A DNA stretch of 64,000 bases from Odontocerum albicorne (GCA_949825065.1 OX463856.1:720702-784701), one strand, 5' to 3'. Numbered from the stretch's first letter, positions 9,870-22,404 are shown. The notes: generated by a model not told the origin, from the sequence alone. Translations and numbers: made by a program.

Positions 9870-10350
9870 ATAACGAACACGCGAGCTAAATAGTACTAAG
9901 CACTTCTCGATTCTTCCGCATTTGAGCGAGTACTTGAATCTTTTCCCACTACAAGTCCAGGGAATCTTGAGTGTACTTCTGTCAATTCACATATCAAATC
10001 CTCGGTAGTTCAGAGTCCATGTAGCTAAGCTCCTTCAAGGAAAAATTTTGCTCTTGTAACAAAATTTTCGATATTACTGTTTTTTAAGATATAATCGTAT
10101 ATAATATTCATATTTACTTACATTTTTTCCTATACTCGTATCTTAATATTGTTAATTGTATTTTTAAATATAATTTTTTAAGTCCCGTTCTCTCTAATGT
10201 AACTTGATTTTAATTTTATTATATTTACAATTCAACAATATATTCAGCGGAATATCGGACAACGTGGAGAAATATCATTCATGAAGGTGACTGGAATATC
10301 TGAAGGGGTCACGATCCTCAGGATTGTTATGTTATCATCTAAGAAGAAGA
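9870..10350. other. Stretch with no recognised feature
   Basis: AT-rich, no convincing ORF. One TACTCGTA octamer lies at about 10132. Confidence 0.3.
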
Positions 10351-10351
10351 T

Positions 10352-10900
10352 ATTGTAATTTATTTTTATCAAACACTGTTTATTCCACTTTTTTGTAACG
10401 GTATAACCATACCGGTTTCAAGGCTTTCACCTCATCTTCAGGGGAGCACAAACGAGACTAAATTATGTTCGAACTGGTACCGATATACACGCTTCAACAG
10501 TTGGGAGCTGAGGGGTGAGGGAGGCATGGGACTATTTCGGCCAGGAGCGGAGAGATTTTTGGGATATAACTGTTCAACAGATGTTCGGATCGATGTACTG
10601 ACTTAGAAATTTCTAGGGCCTCTAATCTGTCCAATATATTTCCGTTACTACTGATATATAAGAATTTGGCATCATCGATAGAAAAAGTATGGTTTTCACG
10701 GTGACAATGATTAGCCATTTCAGATGAGGTGAAAGCCTTGAGGTGAAAGCGGTGAAAACCTGAAGATGAGGTGTGCACCTTGAAACCGGTAGGGTTATAC
10801 CGTTACAAAAAAGTGGAATAAACAGTGTTTGATAAAAATAAATTAAAATGTCTTTAAGCCTCCACAACGTTAATGCCTTAACTATAAACAACATAATATA
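10352..10900. mobile_element. PLE fragment with inverted 3' ends
   Basis: A minus-strand PLE 3' region (10352-10724) contains the C-terminal codons, reading MANHCHRENHTFSIDDAKFL then YISSNGN and KISPLLAEIVPCLPHPSAPN. It abuts a plus-strand 3' UTR piece (about 10725-10900) that ends at the family terminus AACGTTAATGCCTTAACTAT. The junction near 10725-10770 is scrambled, with GATGAGGTGAAAGCCTTGAG partly duplicated. I saw no clear target duplication. Confidence 0.8.
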
Positions 10901-10904
10901 TTTT

Positions 10905-11648
10905 ATTTTGTTTCTTTATCTTATTTTTTTTTTGTAAAGCAGAATTAATTAAATAAATGGAGTTTAAATCGAGTTGAACAAATAATTTCTCAAAGGCAAA
11001 TCTCCACCTTTTTTTAGGCACTCTAAATGGCATGTAATATTCTGTGTGACCTCGCGTGCCACTATGTAGGGGATTCTGTCACCATCCCATTCTATCCACA
11101 CATGGTCCCGCTGGTACCGTCTTTTCTCCCTGCTCCACTTAACTGTACCATCTGTGTTACAGGTCTATCTGATGTGAAAATTAATAACCCTGTATCTAAG
11201 AGTATTTTAAGCGATGTTTCTTAATGTTCTCACCTTGGATGATCAAAGAAGGCTTTTTTTTCCTAGTTGTGTCAACTTTGGTTTCGACACTATAAGCCAT
11301 GATAAGTCTGGCACAGATTTTATTAATTAGACATTTTCAATTGTTGCGCATTTGTTTGTTTTACCAGACGATGGTCCGAATATAGTCTTAACTAAACACT
11401 AAAATATAATTACTTACCTTCACATTTCGTGATTTGTATCGACAGTCAGACCTCATACGTTACAAAGTATAAGGTGTGGCAACGAAACGAGAAGGTGAAT
11501 AGATGTGGAAGTATTTTGAGACTACAAAGTCTAGCGCTATGTTTTCTCTGTTTACTTTGACAGGGAGATGGCGGCATGGTATGCGTACATGTTTATGTAC
11601 GAAAAATTTGTGTGTAATATACTCGTAGCTCTCAATATTATATTTTAG
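10905..11648. other. Stretch with no recognised gene
   Basis: No supported gene. GACAGGGAGATGGCGGCATG at about 11560 resembles the 3' end of the LINE E relics, but too little is left to annotate. One octamer TACTCGTA lies at about 11622. Confidence 0.3.
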
Positions 11649-11935
11649 TAAAAAGGTAGGTAATATTAAGTATTTAGTGATAATGATGAATTTATTAAAA
11701 AGGTAGGTAATATTAAGCATTTTGTGATAATGATGAATTTATTAAAAAGGTAGGTAATATTAAGTATTTAGTGATAATGATGAATTTATTAAAAAGGTAG
11801 GTAATATTAAGTATTTAGTGATAATGATGAATTTATTAAAAAGGTAGGTAATATTAAGTATTTAGTGATAATTATGAATTTATTAAAAAGGTAGGTAATA
11901 TTAAGTATTTAGTGATAAGATGAATTTCATTATTG
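11649..11935. repeat. Tandem repeat, 47-bp unit
   Basis: About six copies of AAAAAGGTAGGTAATATTAA followed by GTATTTAGTGATAATGATGA and ATTTATT. The copies are nearly identical apart from single-base changes, and the array ends beside a TACGAGTA octamer. Confidence 0.95.
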
Positions 11936-11939
11936 CTAA

Positions 11940-13048
11940 ATACGAGTACGTTAAATACTTATAATAAATTATTTAATTCATTTTAAAATTTCACGGATTA
12001 CTAACAGTAAATAACTTTTAAAAGCTGACCTCAAATCCTGTAAATGAAAGAAATGCTTTTTTGCAAACGCCGCAATATTTTAAGGAGTGTTAAAGCCCTG
12101 CCCTATCTTCATCACATGAAACGTTATCTCTTCCTGAACATCCCCATTAACACTGCATTACAGCTCCATTATCCTGCCGCACTCTGGTTCCCTCTCTTCC
12201 CCGTACAATTCTCTCCACACATTACATGTATCTTTACCTCACCTCATTCTCTTTAACTTTCATCCATCACTTTCTGTTAACACTTCGAGCTTTGCAGACA
12301 AAATAAATAATAAACATTAAAAATTCCTGGACAATTAAAAATAATGTTTCAATTCCCATTGGGTATTATGGAGGATGATAAGAAGTGAAAAACTAGAAAA
12401 TTTATTGTAAAATTGTTAAAATAACGGTGGGAGAAGATGTTTGATGTTGAGGAAATGCATGAAATGTATATTGATGTAAGAAAGTTTATTTTCTCTTTTG
12501 TGCAATGATGGTTTAATAAATTAATGGATAAAAGACGCTTTCAAAGCACGATATTTTTTATGTAATATTTTCCTCATCTAAGTTATAAATGTATATTGTT
12601 GTGGAAAGCGCAAACTATAATTTCTCAGTTTAAAAAGCTTTAACGAAGGGAGCTTTTATCATTTATAAATAAGCTTAAATTCCATTTCGATCGTATCGTT
12701 CAAACCATATCTATATATTATCAGTCCAGAAAGACGCAAGCCACTGAGGCCTCCTTCCCGCAGCTTTCTTTCGATCAGCTGACGGGGCACAGTGGATAAG
12801 CCACCAGGTGCGACATTCATTTAATATCGCCACACATGCATATTGGTGGGTTCTCTTTACGAATCTTCTATCAGGGAAATTTTTCTTCGAATCTACCCAC
12901 GTGGGTGCGTAGGCGATTAAGAGATCTCTATATGGCTTATGTTAGGTGGTGTTCCACCGAAAGGCACTCTGGCGGATGCGTGTCCACAGGTTTCATGTCC
13001 AAAGGCTTTCAGATCTACCTTTCTAATAATCAACACGCTCGCTATCCG
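11940..13048. other. Stretch with no recognised gene
   Basis: The segment at 12040-12260 has an open frame but no family features. The patch at 12720-13050 is less AT-rich and unique here; I cannot assign it. Confidence 0.3.
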
Positions 13049-13049
13049 A

Positions 13050-13154
13050 ATTGTTAAATGACTAAAAACATTGTTAAATGACTAAAAATATTGTTAAATG
13101 ACTAATAATATTGTTAAATGACTAAAAATATTGTTAAATGACTAAAAATATTGT
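13050..13154. repeat. Tandem repeat, 20-bp unit
   Basis: Five to six copies of ATTGTTAAATGACTAAAAAT, directly against the tail of a minus-strand SINE S1. Confidence 0.95.
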
Positions 13155-13356
13155 ATTGTGTTACACTTTCGTTGTATACAGTTAAATCTGGCGGGATTAT
13201 TGTCATCTCCAACCAACCAGAAAGATGTTGAAGCCTGGAGTGAAAATCAGACTGGAATCTATTTTATAAAAAAAAAAACAGATTCTTACGGGAATCGAAT
13301 CCGAAACCTCCAAACTGGAAGACAAGCGTCTTACCAACTAAACTACGGCGGTCAAA
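13152..13356 (-). mobile_element. SINE S1, full length
   Basis: On the plus strand it begins in the tail (TTACACTTTCGTTGTATACA, then ATCTGGCGGGATTATTGTCA) and runs through the body to the B box (ACGGGAATCGAATCCGAAAC) and A-box region (AAGCGTCTTACCAACTAAAC). All family parts are in order. Confidence 0.8.
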
Positions 13357-13414
13357 AATACATATAATAAAAAATGGGATATCTTCAATGTAATCTATCA
13401 TAGAAATTGTGTTT

Positions 13415-13545
13415 TTTTTTAAGATATGTAAAGTATGTACAGTTTGTATAAAAATATGTAAAGTTTATATAAAGATATGTAAAGTTTATATAAAGATATG
13501 TAAAGTTTATATAAAGATATGTAAAGTATGTTAAGTTTATATAAA
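13415..13545. repeat. Tandem repeat, 21-bp unit
   Basis: Five to six copies of AAAGATATGTAAAGTTTATA plus T, with short-unit variants, adjoining a LINE A fragment at 13546. Confidence 0.9.
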
Positions 13546-13722
13546 GCATGCCAAGGACGAAGCGAGTCTTATATTGGTTTCTAACTGATTCCAGAGTCTC
13601 ACTGCATGGACACTAAAGGACAACGTGAAGAAAGAGGAGCGGTGAACTGGAAAGGCCAATAAACAATCATTGTTTAAGCGTAGCGCTAATCCATGATTTG
13701 AAAGAAGCTGAAAATTCTGGTT
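13546..13722 (-). mobile_element. LINE A fragment
   Basis: The plus strand reads AAGCATGCCAAGGACGAAGC, AGTCTCACTGCATGGACACT and GCGTAGCGCTAATCCATGAT, the complement of the LINE A C-terminal codons from the HGLALR segment to after RLWN. Both ends are truncated. Confidence 0.8.
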
Positions 13723-13724
13723 AA

Positions 13725-15000
13725 TAAAGCCTTAAGGGAAAATCAGACCTTTTTTAATAAAAATAGTTAACTATCAAAGGTAAGCTACAATTTCATCTTT
13801 GTATTTACGGAATAACTCCACAGATGTTTGTCCGAATTATCGTCAAAGTTACTTTAGCTATGATGTTTGGCAGGGTACAGGAACTCGAGATATAGTAAGT
13901 CGTACTTGGTATTAATCATGATAAAGAATGAAAATGAACTTCGAAAAGCACTTGAAAAAAGTCTCAGGGTAGGAGATAGTAACATGTGTAGCGGGAATGA
14001 ACATAATTAATAGAATAACAAAATGGTTTATTGTTAAATATTCTAAAATGGAGTTTAACAAAGTCCAAACCTTTGATAAGAAAAACTTTCTTTGGTATGT
14101 CTATGGTATATGAAACAAATTTCAGATGGCGGACGTCACGACACACCCTACTTACTCTTAAACGTTTTGCTTAATTTCTGTTTCGAATTTTGTTTTCTCT
14201 CTCTCAGAATTTTTCCGGATTTTTCATTTATATCTCTCGTTTTTTTTATTGTTTCACATCTAAGTGGGATTTTTTACATCTAATGCACTATAAATAATTC
14301 AATGGTCTATACATGGCATTTAAAATCTATAAAAAGTACTCAAAAGACTATTTGTTTTCTAATGATCCATAAAATAATAAAAATAAGCAACTCTTTGATT
14401 AACTGCAACATAACGATGATGTCAAGATTCTTAATACAATTTTATTTCATTACACCAATATTAATAATAATTAAAGGGCAATGTATAATATGATATTACA
14501 ATGTATAATATTATCCTTTATTAATATAAATAACCTAGTATAAACAAAACATTAAGGACAATACTTTGCCTCTGGAGTTGAGTAACCCTGCATTACCATG
14601 TGGAAGGTTTCGATTCTGCAAAACAACTTGCATCTCGTTCCATAAAATTCTCGAAAAATCCAATTCTTCTTGTTCTATGTAAGCGTTGTTCCACTGAAAA
14701 CAAATCTAAATTCTTTACCACTATAAAATACATCTTCGACGATTACGTAAGTTTACTTGGTAAAATTTGGTAATATTTTGTCGTACATAAATATATTGAG
14801 TTTAAATATACATACGAGTATTGTTAAATAATTTTAAACAATAACTGTTATTTATTATTACTACTGCTTTTTGTATATCCATGTTAGTTTAAAACATAGT
14901 TTTGTATTTTTGTCAATAATTTTAAGTACTTGTATAACTTATATGTTCATTTGTATACAAAAGACACTGTTGTGTCGTTAATTAAATAAAATAAATTAAT
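13725..15000. other. Stretch with no recognised feature
   Basis: AT-rich DNA. Short ORFs at 14092-14493 have low-complexity, hydrophobic translations and no family features. Confidence 0.3.
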
Positions 15001-15002
15001 AT

Positions 15003-15065
15003 ATATAGCGCCGTTTAGAGAGCTAACACTCCTCAAGGGAGCTCTAACATGTTATTTATAAGATA
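15003..15065 (+). repeat. Dispersed repeat D, short fragment
   Basis: AGCGCCGTTTAGAGAGCTAA with CTCCTCAAGGGAGCTCTAAC matches the start of the repeat at 30.3 kb (GCGCTGTTTAGAGATGAAAC, CTCCTTAAGGGCGCTCTAGC). Confidence 0.5.
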
Positions 15066-15685
15066 GTTTAGTCATTGTGTTTATTTTCAGTTCAACAGTC
15101 ATTTAAGGGTACAATTCTCTGGAGCAGCTTCCTCAGCTGAATTTTCTCACAGTAAAGTGTTGAGATTTAGCGAATCCGTTTGTTATTTTTTAGTCGTATC
15201 TTCAAGTAGTCCCTTTATGTGCAATATATGTTAATTCTAACGTATGTGGGACAGTGTTGAATGCATCTCGGAGAGTCCACAGGCTGGAAGCTGGAGTTTG
15301 GGCGTGATTAATGGCCAAGGGTTGGGAATACCCGGTGCACGGGTTTTTAATACCCTGCGGGGCTGCCAGCTGTGGCGCACGTCTTTGCTCAGAGTATGAA
15401 CTACTTAAGGATGGTGTGTTCTATCTACTATCATATGAAACAGAGATGGATTTAAATAAATTATAGACTTATTTTAGTCTGTTTTTATGAAAACCACTCA
15501 TTCGTCGCAATATTTAAGAAAACATTACTTGGTTATTCCACTTACATTAATCTCTGTTTACTTGTTTCTACCACCTATCTCGAGACTTTCTTCAGGCGGA
15601 ATGATCCAGATATGTTACGAGACTTACTTAGATCACAATGGTGTCATGTTACTAAAAATCTCCCAGTTTGGAAATATTTGTGATC

Positions 15686-16116
15686 TATTGGCCTAAAGGA
15701 AATATGTTTGAAATCTGTAGCATTCTTTACTTGGCTTCATATATCTAATTTATGATATATTGGCCCAAAGGAAATATGTTTGAAATCTGTAGCATTCTTT
15801 ACATGGCTTCATATATCTAATTTGTGGTATATTGACCTAAAGGAAATATGTTTGAAATCTTAAGCATTCTTTACATGGCTTCATATATCTAATTTATGGT
15901 ATATTGACCTAAAAGAAATATGTTTGAAATCTGTAGCATTCTTTACTTGGCTTCATGTATCTAATTTGTCGTCTACTATATTGGCCTAAAGGAAATATGT
16001 TTGAAATCTGTAGCATTCTTTACTTGGCTTCATGTATCTAATTTGTGGTCTACTATATTGGCCTAAAGGAAATATGTTTGAAATCTGTAGCATTCTTTAC
16101 TTGGCTTCATGTATCA
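15686..16116. repeat. Tandem repeat, 70-79-bp unit
   Basis: Six copies of TATTGGCCTAAAGGAAATAT, GTTTGAAATCTGTAGCATTC, TTTACTTGGCTTCATGTATC plus a variable spacer (TAATTTGTGGTCTACTA or shorter). Unit length varies because of the spacer. Confidence 0.95.
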
Positions 16117-16496
16117 ATTTTTTCAAAATTCACTATTTTATTGTGTTTTCTTTATTAAGTTTTAAATTAGTTTTTCTTTGTACTGAATGAAATACTCAGT
16201 ACTTTTTTAATATTGTTATACGATAAATCCTACCGTTAATGAAAACAATTACTGATGGATACTGGGAAGGTAGGGGAAAGGGGAGCGAGGGATGAATAGT
16301 CCTGTAAAATATCAAATATAAGCTCAACAATCTTAAACCATACACTTGTACAGTATTTGGGTTGGATCTCTTTTGTAAATCTACGTCTAAATGTGGTTTA
16401 CTCACTCTTCAAGTTTCACCAAAACATGTATCTCGAAAAGTACGAGAAGTTTTGATAAGTTATATCAGCTAAGTAAACGGAACTTTAAAGCGTCAA

Positions 16497-16536
16497 GCCT
16501 CTTGCCTCTTGCCTCTTGCCTCTTGCTTCTTGCTTT
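16497..16536. repeat. Heptamer tandem repeat
   Basis: Five or more copies of TTGCCTC drifting to TTGCTTC at the end. Confidence 0.85.
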
Positions 16537-16539
16537 TTG

Positions 16540-17400
16540 AAGCGAGACACTTACGAGAATCTCGTTTCTAAAATTTTATTTCAACAAACTATTTTAGTAT
16601 CTGTATTGTATCAAAACAACCTGAATTTTAAACATTTATGAGGCTATGAAAAAACGGAAAACCTTAAGGTGATTTTTTTAATACTTAAAATATAATTTAT
16701 ATTATTTTTCCATTCCGTTTTATTTGCATCATAGTTAACACGAGGAAGAAATTTTTAAGGGGATATTCTTCTCTAGAGGTGGGAATTTCGGGCGTTTTTT
16801 TAGACTAAATTAAAAAAAAACTAAAAATAGTTTTCCTTATAAATTTTTTACAGTTTGTTTATTGATAATTTGAGAATGTTAAAAATTTTGGAAAAAAAAA
16901 ACAGAAAACTCAAGATGTTTTCAGCTGTTATATCTTGTTAAAAAAAAAAGGGAGTGAGCTGGTCGACATGATTGGAACCCTTTCGTAAATTTGAAACAAA
17001 AATCATACACAGTTTCTTAATAAAAAAATAATGTTGTTATAGTTGGTACCAAAATGAAAAAAATCGTAAAATGGCGACTGTCTGAAAAAAATCATTATTT
17101 TACCCTTCTTTTTTTTAATTTTTTAAAAATATTTTTTTATTTTACAAGGTAGGAACGATAAAAAAATATTTATTAAAGCTTCATATAAATTTTGAAGGCA
17201 ATCGGTGAAACAGAACTTGAGATTTTATGGCGACCAGGTCGAAAAACGAAGTTTCGAGAAAAACGCGTTTCAAGTTTTGAGATTATTGTCTAGGTCATTC
17301 GGGCGCAGCGTAATTGCTGTCTCATTTATAGCTATAACTTTGTAAAAACAACGAATATGCAAAAAATCGATTTTTTCTAATTTCTAGAGTAGAATAGCCC
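16540..17400. other. Stretch with no recognised feature
   Basis: A/T-homopolymer-rich DNA with no supported ORF or repeat. Confidence 0.3.
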
Positions 17401-17404
17401 CTTG

Positions 17405-17592
17405 AATCATCTTATTGAAAATGTTTTTATTACCTTATTGAAAATGTTTATATTACCTTATTGAAAATGTTTATATTACCTTATTGAAAATGTTTATATT
17501 ACCTTATTGAAAATGTTTATATTACCTTATTGAAAATGTTTATATTACCTTATTGAAAATGTTTATATTACCTTATTGAAAATGCTCATGCA
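17405..17592. repeat. Tandem repeat, 23-bp unit
   Basis: About eight copies of TTATTGAAAATGTTTATATT plus ACC, almost without variation. Confidence 0.95.
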
Positions 17593-17624
17593 AAAACAGG
17601 ATTGGATTAAGAAAGTTTTATAAA

Positions 17625-17900
17625 TACATACATACAGACCATCCTGACATTTTCCTGTCGAGATAAGCAAAGAGGATAGAAGGCCTGACTTTTCCATCTT
17701 GAAACACGTATTTCGCCTCTTCTACATTCATTTTATTATTTCAATAAATCATTCACTTGATCCGATCCTACTTTACTTGATATTCCTCTCTTCCGCCTTC
17801 AAGTCTCATTTGCACTTTATACACGTATTTATTTTGTTCCACGTGCTTTCTTAATCTCACTCAACATATCAGTTTTAAGTTCACATCCATCCCCAATCAC
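17625..17900 (-). mobile_element. LINE E 3'-end fragment
   Basis: The plus strand carries ACATACATACAGACCATCCT, TTCCTGTCGAGATAAGCAAA and AATCATTCACTTGATCCGAT. This is the complement of the LINE E C-terminus (codons like WxDQVNDLLK) followed by the SAYPDGK-equivalent region and a tetranucleotide tail. It matches the better piece at 31.76-32.07 kb. Confidence 0.6.
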
Positions 17901-17904
17901 TTCA

Positions 17905-18650
17905 TTTCGTATTTCGGTCATACATTGACATCCCATATATTCTTGTTAGTAAAGATTTAGTACAGAAGGTCGTCAACTTGAACCTCACGCTGTGTTACTA
18001 CCCTCGAATGACATAGGCATTTTTTCTGCCTAGTTTTCGGGGGTATATGGATGCCGATGACTTCGTTCATATATATTCTCTCAAAAAAAAAAGAGAAAAA
18101 AATGCCGGTGTACTCCAAACATCTCACTTCAGGTGTGCCATTGAATCCAGTACAGCAGTGTAACCGGTGAGCTTGCTAGTCTGCAACGGCTCATTCGCTT
18201 TAGAAAAAAACAAAAAAGAATCTATGGCACAGCTTAACTTTCCAACAGAACCGACATTGGAATGTCGATAGGATCCTCGACTGCGAGGTCCAGCAACGAC
18301 AACGATTCTTCCTAGTGGTCGAATTGCTACAGCATTTATTGTTTTTTTTTTCAGTCTTGTTCCACATCCATATTTTACTACTATACTCGTACATCAAAGT
18401 CTTTACTAAAATCTGTTGTTGACTATCATCTTGGCAAATTTTAAGATTGATTTTTAGATTGACTTTATTTCCTATCGCTACACGCCGTTCCATATATTTC
18501 TTAATTATTCTGTCAACTGAGAAAATACTAACCAAATAGCAAAATACTTCAACGTGATGTTATATTATATTGCTTACTTACACATTGTATCATATTTTCT
18601 TTTCCTTTCACATTTTTTTATGACTGATTTTGTAACATTAATTATCTTTA
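17905..18650. other. Stretch with no recognised feature
   Basis: No supported gene or repeat. One TACTCGTA octamer lies at about 18386. Confidence 0.3.
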
Positions 18651-18656
18651 CAATTC

Positions 18657-19250
18657 TTTCCACTAACCATTGGTACCAATCATTCAATGCATTCAAATCA
18701 CATACCAATATAATCTTGTTATTCTTCTTCTTTCCACTAACCATTGGTACCAATTATTCAATGCATTCAAATCACATACCAATATAATCCTGTTATTCTT
18801 CTTCTTTCCACTAACCATTGGTACCAATCATTCAATGCATTCAAATCACATACCAATATAATCTTGTTATTCTTCTTCTTTCCACTAACCATTGGTACCA
18901 ATCATTCAATGCATTCAAATCACATACCAATATAATCTTGTTATTCTTCTTCTTTCCACTAACCATTGGTACCAATCATTCAATGCATTCAAATCACATA
19001 CCAATATAATCTTGTTATTCTTCTTCTTTCCACTAACCATTGGTACCAATCATTCAATGCATTCAAATCACATACCAATATAATCTTGTTATTCTTCTTC
19101 TTTCCACTAACCATTGGTACCAATCATTCAATGCATTCAAATCACATACCAATATAATCTTGTTATTCTTCTTCTTTCCACTAACCATTGGTACCAATCA
19201 TTCAATGCATTCAAATCACATACCAATATAATCTTGTTATTCTTCTTCTT
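18657..19250. repeat. Tandem repeat, 74-bp unit
   Basis: Eight copies of CCACTAACCATTGGTACCAA, TCATTCAATGCATTCAAATC, ACATACCAATATAATCTTGT plus TATTCTTCTTCTTT. Each unit has one GGTACC. Copies 3-8 look identical to one another, a sign of recent amplification. The overlapping 63-codon ORFs spaced every 74 bp are by-products of the array. Confidence 0.97.
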
Positions 19251-19407
19251 TTTTTCTAAAATGTTTCTTGAACAATTCCTAAAATCTTCCTTGCTGTCAT
19301 CAGTTTCACCGTTGACCGGAGCGAAGCATACACTATCACAAGTCAAATACACGTTTTGCCTGCTTTAAATCTGATCCATATCACTTTTTGGCCAACAAAC
19401 TGATACA

Positions 19408-19572
19408 CTTTCATACTCGTACATGTCCTCAATTACTCTTTGGAATGCTCTTTCATACTCGTACATGTCCTCAATTACTCTTGGGAATGCTTTTTCATAC
19501 TCGTACATGTCCTCAATTACTCTTGCGAATGCTTTTTCATACTCGTACATGTCCTCAATTACTCTTGGGAAT
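19408..19572. repeat. Tandem repeat, 41-bp unit containing TACTCGTA
   Basis: Four copies of TTTCATACTCGTACATGTCC followed by TCAATTACTCTTGGGAATGC T. Each unit carries one TACTCGTA octamer, so the octamer was there before amplification. Confidence 0.95.
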
Positions 19573-19652
19573 CATTCACCAAAAATTATCACCAAAAATT
19601 ATTCACCAAAAATTATCACCAAAAATTATTCACCAAAAATTATCAACAAAAA
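19572..19652. repeat. Tandem repeat, about 26-bp unit
   Basis: Three copies of ATTCACCAAAAATTATCACC plus AAAAATT directly after the 41-bp array. Confidence 0.85.
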
Positions 19653-19859
19653 AAACAGATGCGTGAGACTCTCGCGCGGTAGAAGTGAAACTTCTTAGCT
19701 CCTAGGAAAAGTTGATTTTATGCATTGGTTTTTTTTTCCATTTGTTTACGATTTTTTTTTAGGATTAGGAATGGTAATGTGGAATTTAATTCAAGAAAAT
19801 ATCTCTTAATTATTATAACTAAAACATAGTTATGTGGAATTTAATTCAAGAAAATCTAT

Positions 19860-20146
19860 CTAAATTAAAAAGTATAAGTTTTTTTTAATAAATAATAATA
19901 ATTTTAATAATTAGTAATAATTTTAATAATAATATAATACACTTAATAATATTAAATTTATATTTTTTAGTATTAAATGTATTAATATTTTTATATTATT
20001 ATCAATTATTACATTCATTATTTTTAAATATATTATAAATAATACATTATTCATAATATTATTAGGTATATTATAGAATTGATTAAATATATTATACTTA
20101 ATTATAATATAATAATAATACAATTATTCATATTATAATAGCATAT
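19860..20146. repeat. A+T simple-sequence tract
   Basis: Almost pure AT sequence (AATAATAATTTTAATAATTA type). The same kind of tract resumes after the MITE at 20715-20815, so the MITE split one tract. Confidence 0.8.
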
Positions 20147-20714
20147 ACAGGGTGTCCCAAAGGTCAACGTCAAGCCTGTGTCGAGGAAGAGGCCAGCTTA
20201 TGACGGTTCAGAATTTTTTTTTAAATCTTGAAAAAACCTTATACTTTTCGAGTTATAGGCATTTCTTCGAAAATTGTGAAAGTAGCTACCCTGCGCCGAA
20301 TGTTTATATGCTGTGACTACAAATTGCCATATTTTATGGTTTTCATGGTTGTATCGCAATTCTAGATAGCCCTGCTATTAGTCGGAGTCAGATATAAAAT
20401 TTTTAAAAATCTGTTTTTGTCCGATCATAAAAATTAATATTTTTTATCAGCTAACTTTAACTCATCATACTGTAAAAATAATGTACTACGCCAACCTAGC
20501 AAGTTACATCAAAAGATGGCCTGTTTAGGCAGAATTTCAAAATGGTACAATACATACCTACTACTCTTTTAAAAATAATTTTAAAATATTAATTTCTGTA
20601 ATTAAAGATCGAATTCAATAAATTTGAGCGAGACAAACGATACTGCGCATGAACGAGTTAGAGTAAGATCTCTTCCTCGATACCGGCTTGACGTTGACCT
20701 TTGAGACACCCTGT
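20147..20714. mobile_element. MITE with 45-bp terminal inverted repeats
   Basis: The left end ACAGGGTGTCCCAAAGGTCA and its 45-bp extension match the reverse complement of the right end (ACAGGGTGTCTCAAAGGTCA...) with about three mismatches. Both flanks read ATAT, consistent with a TA-type target duplication. The 568-bp interior has no coding potential. The ACAGGGTGTC end is common among insect Tc1/mariner-type MITEs. Confidence 0.85.
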
Positions 20715-20821
20715 ATATATTATTATAATTATATATTAAACATAAATTATATATAAAATTAATATGAAAATAGTATAACATTTTTTTTTATTTTTAATAA
20801 TAATTTTAGTTATAATATAAT

Positions 20822-21120
20822 CTTCTCCCTGGCTCCATCCCAACTCATTGTCTGCAAAGACTGTTGGGATCAGCTCTCCTCTTCCTCAGGTCTTATGCTC
20901 TTCTGTCCAGATCCATGGAGATTGCCTGGTTCACAATGTGATCGGGTGATCTGCGTCCAACGTGCCCATACCATCTCAATCGCCTCTCCTCCATCTTGCT
21001 GTTGATGTCTGTAACACCTAGGCTTCCACGACTGCGTTAGCTTTTTATTTTGTCTCTTAGGGACACACCAGCTGACCATCTTAGCATGCGCATTTCAGCA
21101 GTTTCTAGTTGCCAGAGTAA
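20822..21120 (-). pseudogene. LINE G C-terminal relic (RTE-like)
   Basis: The minus strand encodes WQLETAEMRMLRWSAGVSLR then DKIKS, a stop, RGSLGVTDINSKMEERRLRW, YGHVGRRSPDHIVNQAISMD and LDRRA. This is the C-terminal module found after the RT in RTE-type LINEs (ME.RMLRW..G...RD..RN.., then M.ERRL.W.GH..R..). A stop codon and the lack of RT motifs mark a dead 5'-truncated piece. It lies in a small GC-normal island inside the AT tract. Confidence 0.75.
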
Positions 21121-21124
21121 GAGT

Positions 21125-22240
21125 TATACAGTCATAATATAATTATAATATAATGCACTCAATAATATTAAAATATTAATAATTATTTATTAATAAATAA
21201 TTATTAATATTAAAATAATTTATTAATAAATAAAATATTTAATGATAATAAAATAATACACCATTTCACTGTTGATGACGTTCAGGCCAATTTTCCCTAC
21301 CGCGCCCTTAAAAGTTTCACTTCAAAAAATAAACGTTAAAAATAAAACAACATTACTCGAATAGTCAAATAAATATATCTTATTGTATTAATTTCTAAAT
21401 CGGAAGTTCTTTTGCTTAATCCCAGTTGACAGACAAATCCTCAACCGGTAGTAGGAGTAAGTCACCGAGGTTATCATTTTAAGTGAGTTCATAAAATTGA
21501 ATCACATTTTTTCCGTTCCAGTGTCAAATATTTTTTTGTGTAAAATCTGGGAATACCCGTATAGTACTCGTATATCCAGTTCACCTCCCTCGGGTCGCAT
21601 CAAGCCACTCTTCCCATTTTACGACCGAGCATTTATTCACAATTCAACACAATAATAAAGTACACAAACATTGCGACGTCCAGGGATGGCTTTGCTTTAT
21701 TTAGAAAATGTTGCATTAATATAGATAATATTTTAGATTACAGTATATGTTATACTCGTATAACAAACAGAATATTTTATATAACCATGATATTGGTTAA
21801 AACATACTCGTACATTCCTCTCGCCTATAAGCGCTTTTAAAATCATTTGCTTGTAAATTCAGAAATAAGTTAAATATATTTTTTTTAACGTTTGGAGAAT
21901 ATTTAACTATAAATAACATTGCTACCCTATATGTACATGTGTTTCTATCCTATATCCCTAGGCTATCTTGCTAGCTGAAGATTCCGGATAATGTGATTCA
22001 TTTTATAGTGCCACTTTTTTCTAGGTTTTTCCAAATTTATCGTACCTTCTTTACTACATGTATAGATTAGTTTTGAAAATCTTACATCGTTCATACATAG
22101 CAGAATCTTCTCAATTCTCTTTTCTTCATCTTGTACACTGCAAGTAAAACTTAGACGTGACGGAAAGTGCTTAAAGTAAGATAAATGTTGAAGAAATGAG
22201 AGATTTACGAAGAATGTGCGGAAAACAGTGAATCAACAAT
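21125..22240. other. Stretch with no recognised gene
   Basis: AT-rich DNA with three TACTCGTA octamers (about 21549, 21755, 21807). No supported gene or repeat. Confidence 0.3.
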
Positions 22241-22242
22241 TA

Positions 22243-22320
22243 AATCCTCCGTGGTCAAGTTTTTAAGATACCTTCAGCCCGGTGGTTGCGGGCTCGATTC
22301 TCGGTGGGTTCCAAATTATT
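22243..22320 (+). mobile_element. SINE S1 head
   Basis: CCTCCGTGGTCAAGTTTTTA and GGTTGCGGGCTCGATTCTCG. The body is lost after GGTGGGTTCCAAATT. Confidence 0.6.
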
Positions 22321-22404
22321 TTGAAAAGGGTTTTAATATAGTTTTCATTTAACGGATTTATCATTTCATTAATTCTTTAGATTTTTATTTATTTATATTT
22401 ATAT

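Noticed and set aside
14092..14493. Two hydrophobic ORFs resembling membrane peptides
   Set aside because: AT-rich DNA encodes F, I and L by composition; no start context, repeats or family match.
15240..15380. Short GC-balanced patch as exon
   Set aside because: No open frame with splice sites could be supported.
18657..19250. Series of identical 63-codon ORFs every 74 bp
   Set aside because: They are copies of the same array unit in rotating frames, with low-complexity translation and no coding signature.
19860..20146. Replication origin or scaffold-attachment site in the AT tract
   Set aside because: Base composition alone is not evidence.
20870..21079. 69-codon minus ORF
   Set aside because: Shadow frame of the LINE G relic; the motif-bearing frame has a stop.
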